Of a stretch of 30,763 nucleotides of DNA, positions 28,999-30,763 are shown in pieces. The DNA is taken from IMG/VR virus record IMGVR_UViG_3300028558_000081, positions 1-30,763 of that record; one strand, written 5' to 3'. The notes below the pieces were generated by a model. That model was not told where the DNA came from and made no database searches. It worked only from the letters and a program-made list of their open reading frames with translations. Made by a program: the position numbers and the translations under genes. Source of the stretch: a virus. Each line of letters begins with the position of its first letter. The first letter of the stretch is position 1.

Positions 28999-30236
28999 TT
29001 GTAGCTGGCCTCGATATAGACGCCGGTCGCAGCATTAGTGTTATCGGTGTCGCCACCGCCGCCCGTTACGCAAAACCCGATACCGTTCGCGTAAGCCTCA
29101 CCCAGCGGCAAAGACCGCTGCAATCCGGCACCGTTTGAACTGGCGCTGCTCGGGATCGGATAGACGTGCTTGATGTTCGTCGCGCTTGAGCATGTCGGCG
29201 CTGCTGCGCTGTCATAGACCTTGAGATAGTAGGTCACCGCCGTCGTATTGAGCACCGTCAGGTCACACAGCGTGCCGGCCGCGCTGGCCTTGATCGAGTT
29301 CGAGTTGGTCGATGCGCCCGTACCGCCTGACAGGTGGTAGGGCGTGCAGCCGCCCGTAGTCGCGGCGACCGGCGTCACGGTGCCGCCCGAGGATTGCATC
29401 GGCGTCCCTAGCGCCGTGATCAGCGACGTGACGCGCTGCGCGATACGCTGCAACAGCGCATTGAGCGAGCAGGATGCGGTGTCGGTCGAGCACGCCGTCG
29501 CTCCGGGAGCGCCGAGGTTCGTGTTCGTGGTGCCGACCGAGGTATCGAGCGCCAGCGCCGATGTGTTGAGGTTGGTGCCGGCGTTCGCAGTGACCGACCC
29601 GCCGGTCTGCTGCATCGGGGAGCCGAGCGCCGTAATGATCGACGTGAGCCTCTGGGCAAGCCGCTGGATCAATGCGTTAAGGGAACACGACCCCGTGTCC
29701 GTGGCGCAAGCGGTAGCACCTGGGGGACCGAGGTCTGTGTTTGTCGTCGCAACTGTCGTGTCCTGCGCTGCGCCGGCCGGCAATGGCAACGAGGCTGCAC
29801 TGATCGGTTGCGTCGCCTGCCAAAATGTTCCTGAAACCGGAATAGCGCCTTGGTTGCTGGCGATGACGACCGGCAGTGAGTTTGCCATTGTCGCTTGGCC
29901 ATAAGTCAACTGCGTCAGGATGGCCGCCAGCGTGGTTTGTGTGGCCGCTCCTGTGGGCAGAGGCCATGAAGCTGCGGAAACCGGCTGTGTGGCCTGCCAG
30001 AACGTCCCGGTGACCGGCTGCGCGGAGGGGAATGCCACGTAAAACGGATTGCCCGAGACGCCAAAAGCCGCTCCGGTCGTATCCTGCGGCGTCATGCCAG
30101 GGCATATTTTCCCCGAGCACGTAAAGGCCTTGATGGTCTGCGATGCCCCGTTGCCGTCCTTGATGACGTAGTCGGCGCGCGCCGGCCCGGCGATCGACAA
30201 TGCCAAGGCAACGGCAAGCCATAGTTTTCTGGTCAT
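28995..30236 (-). CDS. Exported repeat-containing virion-type protein with paired cysteines
   Basis: 413 residues from ATG 30236 (TGATG overlap with the upstream stop; a GTG at 30239 is possible). Signal peptide MTRKLWLAVALALSIAGPAR, cleavage after ARA-D (~22). Then a segment with the widespread phage motif LPVVIASNQGAIPVSG, two copies of a ~28-residue P..GTFWQATQP.SAAS.PLP.GAA block, two copies of a 52-residue block with a C-x6-C pair, and a ~110-residue C-terminal beta domain with four Cys (YYLKVYDSAAAPTC, YANGIGFCVTGG). All ten Cys are in pairs or in this domain. The C-terminal domain recurs in phage proteins without assigned function. Confidence 0.75.
   Translation of the reverse strand: MTRKLWLAVALALSIAGPARADYVIKDGNGASQTIKAFTCSGKICPGMTPQDTTGAAFGVSGNPFYVAFPSAQPVTGTFWQATQPVSAASWPLPTGAATQTTLAAILTQLTYGQATMANSLPVVIASNQGAIPVSGTFWQATQPISAASLPLPAGAAQDTTVATTNTDLGPPGATACATDTGSCSLNALIQRLAQRLTSIITALGSPMQQTGGSVTANAGTNLNTSALALDTSVGTTNTNLGAPGATACSTDTASCSLNALLQRIAQRVTSLITALGTPMQSSGGTVTPVAATTGGCTPYHLSGGTGASTNSNSIKASAAGTLCDLTVLNTTAVTYYLKVYDSAAAPTCSSATNIKHVYPIPSSASSNGAGLQRSLPLGEAYANGIGFCVTGGGGDTDNTNAATGVYIEASYK
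29373..29528 (-). repeat. 52-residue repeat, copy 2 (C-terminal)
   Basis: TNTNLGAPGATACSTDTASC...GGTVT. By hand count 40 of 52 residues are identical to 29589-29744, with synonymous differences throughout; both carry Cys pairs six residues apart. Confidence 0.88.
29589..29744 (-). repeat. 52-residue repeat, copy 1 (N-terminal)
   Basis: TNTDLGPPGATACATDTGSC...GGSVT, partner of 29373-29528. Confidence 0.88.
29757..29840 (-). repeat. 28-residue block, copy 2
   Basis: Encodes P.SGTFWQATQPISAASLPL and following residues; related to 29934-30016 (FWQATQP.SAAS.PLP.GAA). Tandem arrangement with the 52-residue blocks downstream. Confidence 0.75.
29934..30016 (-). repeat. 28-residue block, copy 1
   Basis: Encodes PVTGTFWQATQPVSAASWPL and following residues; partner of 29757-29840. 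Confidence 0.75.
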
Positions 30237-30445
30237 CACAGCATCCCCGGAATATATTGTGAATTGCGCGGATCGGAAAAGTCGAGCGACGGCGTGAATG
30301 CCGGGACCGCTGTTGAAATCGGCACTAGTCCGCTCAACATCACAGTCCCTTGAATTGCGCCCAGCGACGGCTGCGCGTCCAGCCCCTGCAACGCAGGCTG
30401 CCCCACATATTCGCCATTCAATAGCGGGGCACCGATAATCGTCAC
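30236..30445 (-). CDS. Small virion-type hypothetical protein
   Basis: 69 residues from GTG 30445, no Cys, rich in Pro, Gly, Leu and Val (GEYVGQPALQGLDAQPSLGA). It starts 4 bases after the previous stop and its own stop overlaps the next ATG (TGATG). No family recognised; it sits where small head or decoration proteins are common. Confidence 0.6.
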   Translation of the reverse strand: MTIIGAPLLNGEYVGQPALQGLDAQPSLGAIQGTVMLSGLVPISTAVPAFTPSLDFSDPRNSQYIPGML

Positions 30446-30449
30446 TGGC

Positions 30450-30752
30450 CTAGCTCGTCTGGATTACGGAAAGTTTCTGGCCCTTGCTCACGCCGTAAAG
30501 CCGCGGCACGCCGGCCGGGACGCGCCAGCCGTTCGCAGTCGACACGATGACCGTCGATGCACCCGACAGGACTGCCATCAAGATCGGCGTATCGGTGTTG
30601 ATCTCGATATAGTTGGTCAGGGCGTTAAACGCCGCCGATGTCGATGCGGATGAGCTAGGCGATATGGCCTGCGTCGCGACTGCGGGGGCCTGCGGGATCG
30701 GCAGACCGAAATTGCCGCAACTGGCGAACTCGGTAATGTAGGTAGCGGCCAT
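30450..30752 (-). CDS. Small virion-type hypothetical protein
   Basis: 100 residues; GGAGG lies five bases before the ATG at 30752. Beta-rich with a Ser/Ala linker (ISPSSSASTSAAFNA) and a strand-rich second half (TDTPILMAVLSGASTVIVST). The position at the head side of the operon suggests a head or head-decoration protein; this is inference. First gene of the late operon that is complete in the window; only 11 bases lie beyond it. Confidence 0.65.
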   Translation of the reverse strand: MAATYITEFASCGNFGLPIPQAPAVATQAISPSSSASTSAAFNALTNYIEINTDTPILMAVLSGASTVIVSTANGWRVPAGVPRLYGVSKGQKLSVIQTS

Positions 30753-30763
30753 CTCGTCCTCCG

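Noticed and set aside
1-30763. CRISPR arrays, tRNA genes and insertion sequences
   Set aside because: No regular short repeats with spacers, no cloverleaf with anticodon arms and no transposase-like reading frame were found by eye; small tRNAs could be missed without a scan.

Overview
The window is one end of a tailed-phage or prophage genome, most likely a siphophage of an alphaproteobacterium related to Rhizobiales. The reasons are GC-rich DNA throughout, a tail-tip module in the same order as Rhodobacter-type gene transfer agents (Dit-like, DUF2163-like, NlpC/P60, large tail-tip protein), and an M15/extensin-like lysin of a kind common in that group. No bacterial housekeeping gene, tRNA, integrase, repressor, terminase, portal or capsid gene is visible, so lysogeny cannot be judged; head genes probably lie beyond base 30763.

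Region 1, bases 1-6383, plus strand: an accessory/early operon, most genes linked by 4-base ATGA/GTGA overlaps. Order: 3' part of an unidentified gene, a run of small zinc-ribbon proteins including a DUF3268-type one, a Ref/HNH-like nuclease, two small HTH proteins, a methyltransferase-fold protein, a small orphan, an ASCH-domain protein, a DEDDh exonuclease whose C-terminal domain is cut off by a frameshift, a tiny membrane protein, a ParB-like protein and a small exported protein. The two operons converge at 6384-6500, where a terminator for the minus-strand operon is clear.

Region 2, minus strand, 30752 down to 6501: the late operon. In transcription order it holds two small virion-type proteins (30752-30236); two Sec-signal-bearing beta-rich proteins (30236-27028); an Ig-domain/head-tail connector fusion; a gp10-like protein; a tail terminator candidate; the major tail protein; the tail chaperones G and G-T, with a well-formed -1 frameshift site (AAACCCT, 5-base spacer, GC hairpin with the stop codon in its loop); the tape measure; the four GTA-like tail-tip genes; three Sec-signal-bearing fibre/adhesin proteins (16447-11902); and a lysis and membrane cassette of eleven genes running from a GH19 endolysin to an M15-type peptidase.

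The most unusual point is that five large proteins in the structural operon (at 11902, 13644, 14534, 27028 and 28995) begin with convincing Sec signal peptides, and four of them have even numbers of cysteines. Phage fibres are normally assembled in the cytoplasm, so these may be exported or surface-acting phage proteins, or fibres with an unusual assembly route. The second is the frameshifted exonuclease, where the lost domain still ends in the operon's usual ATGA junction.
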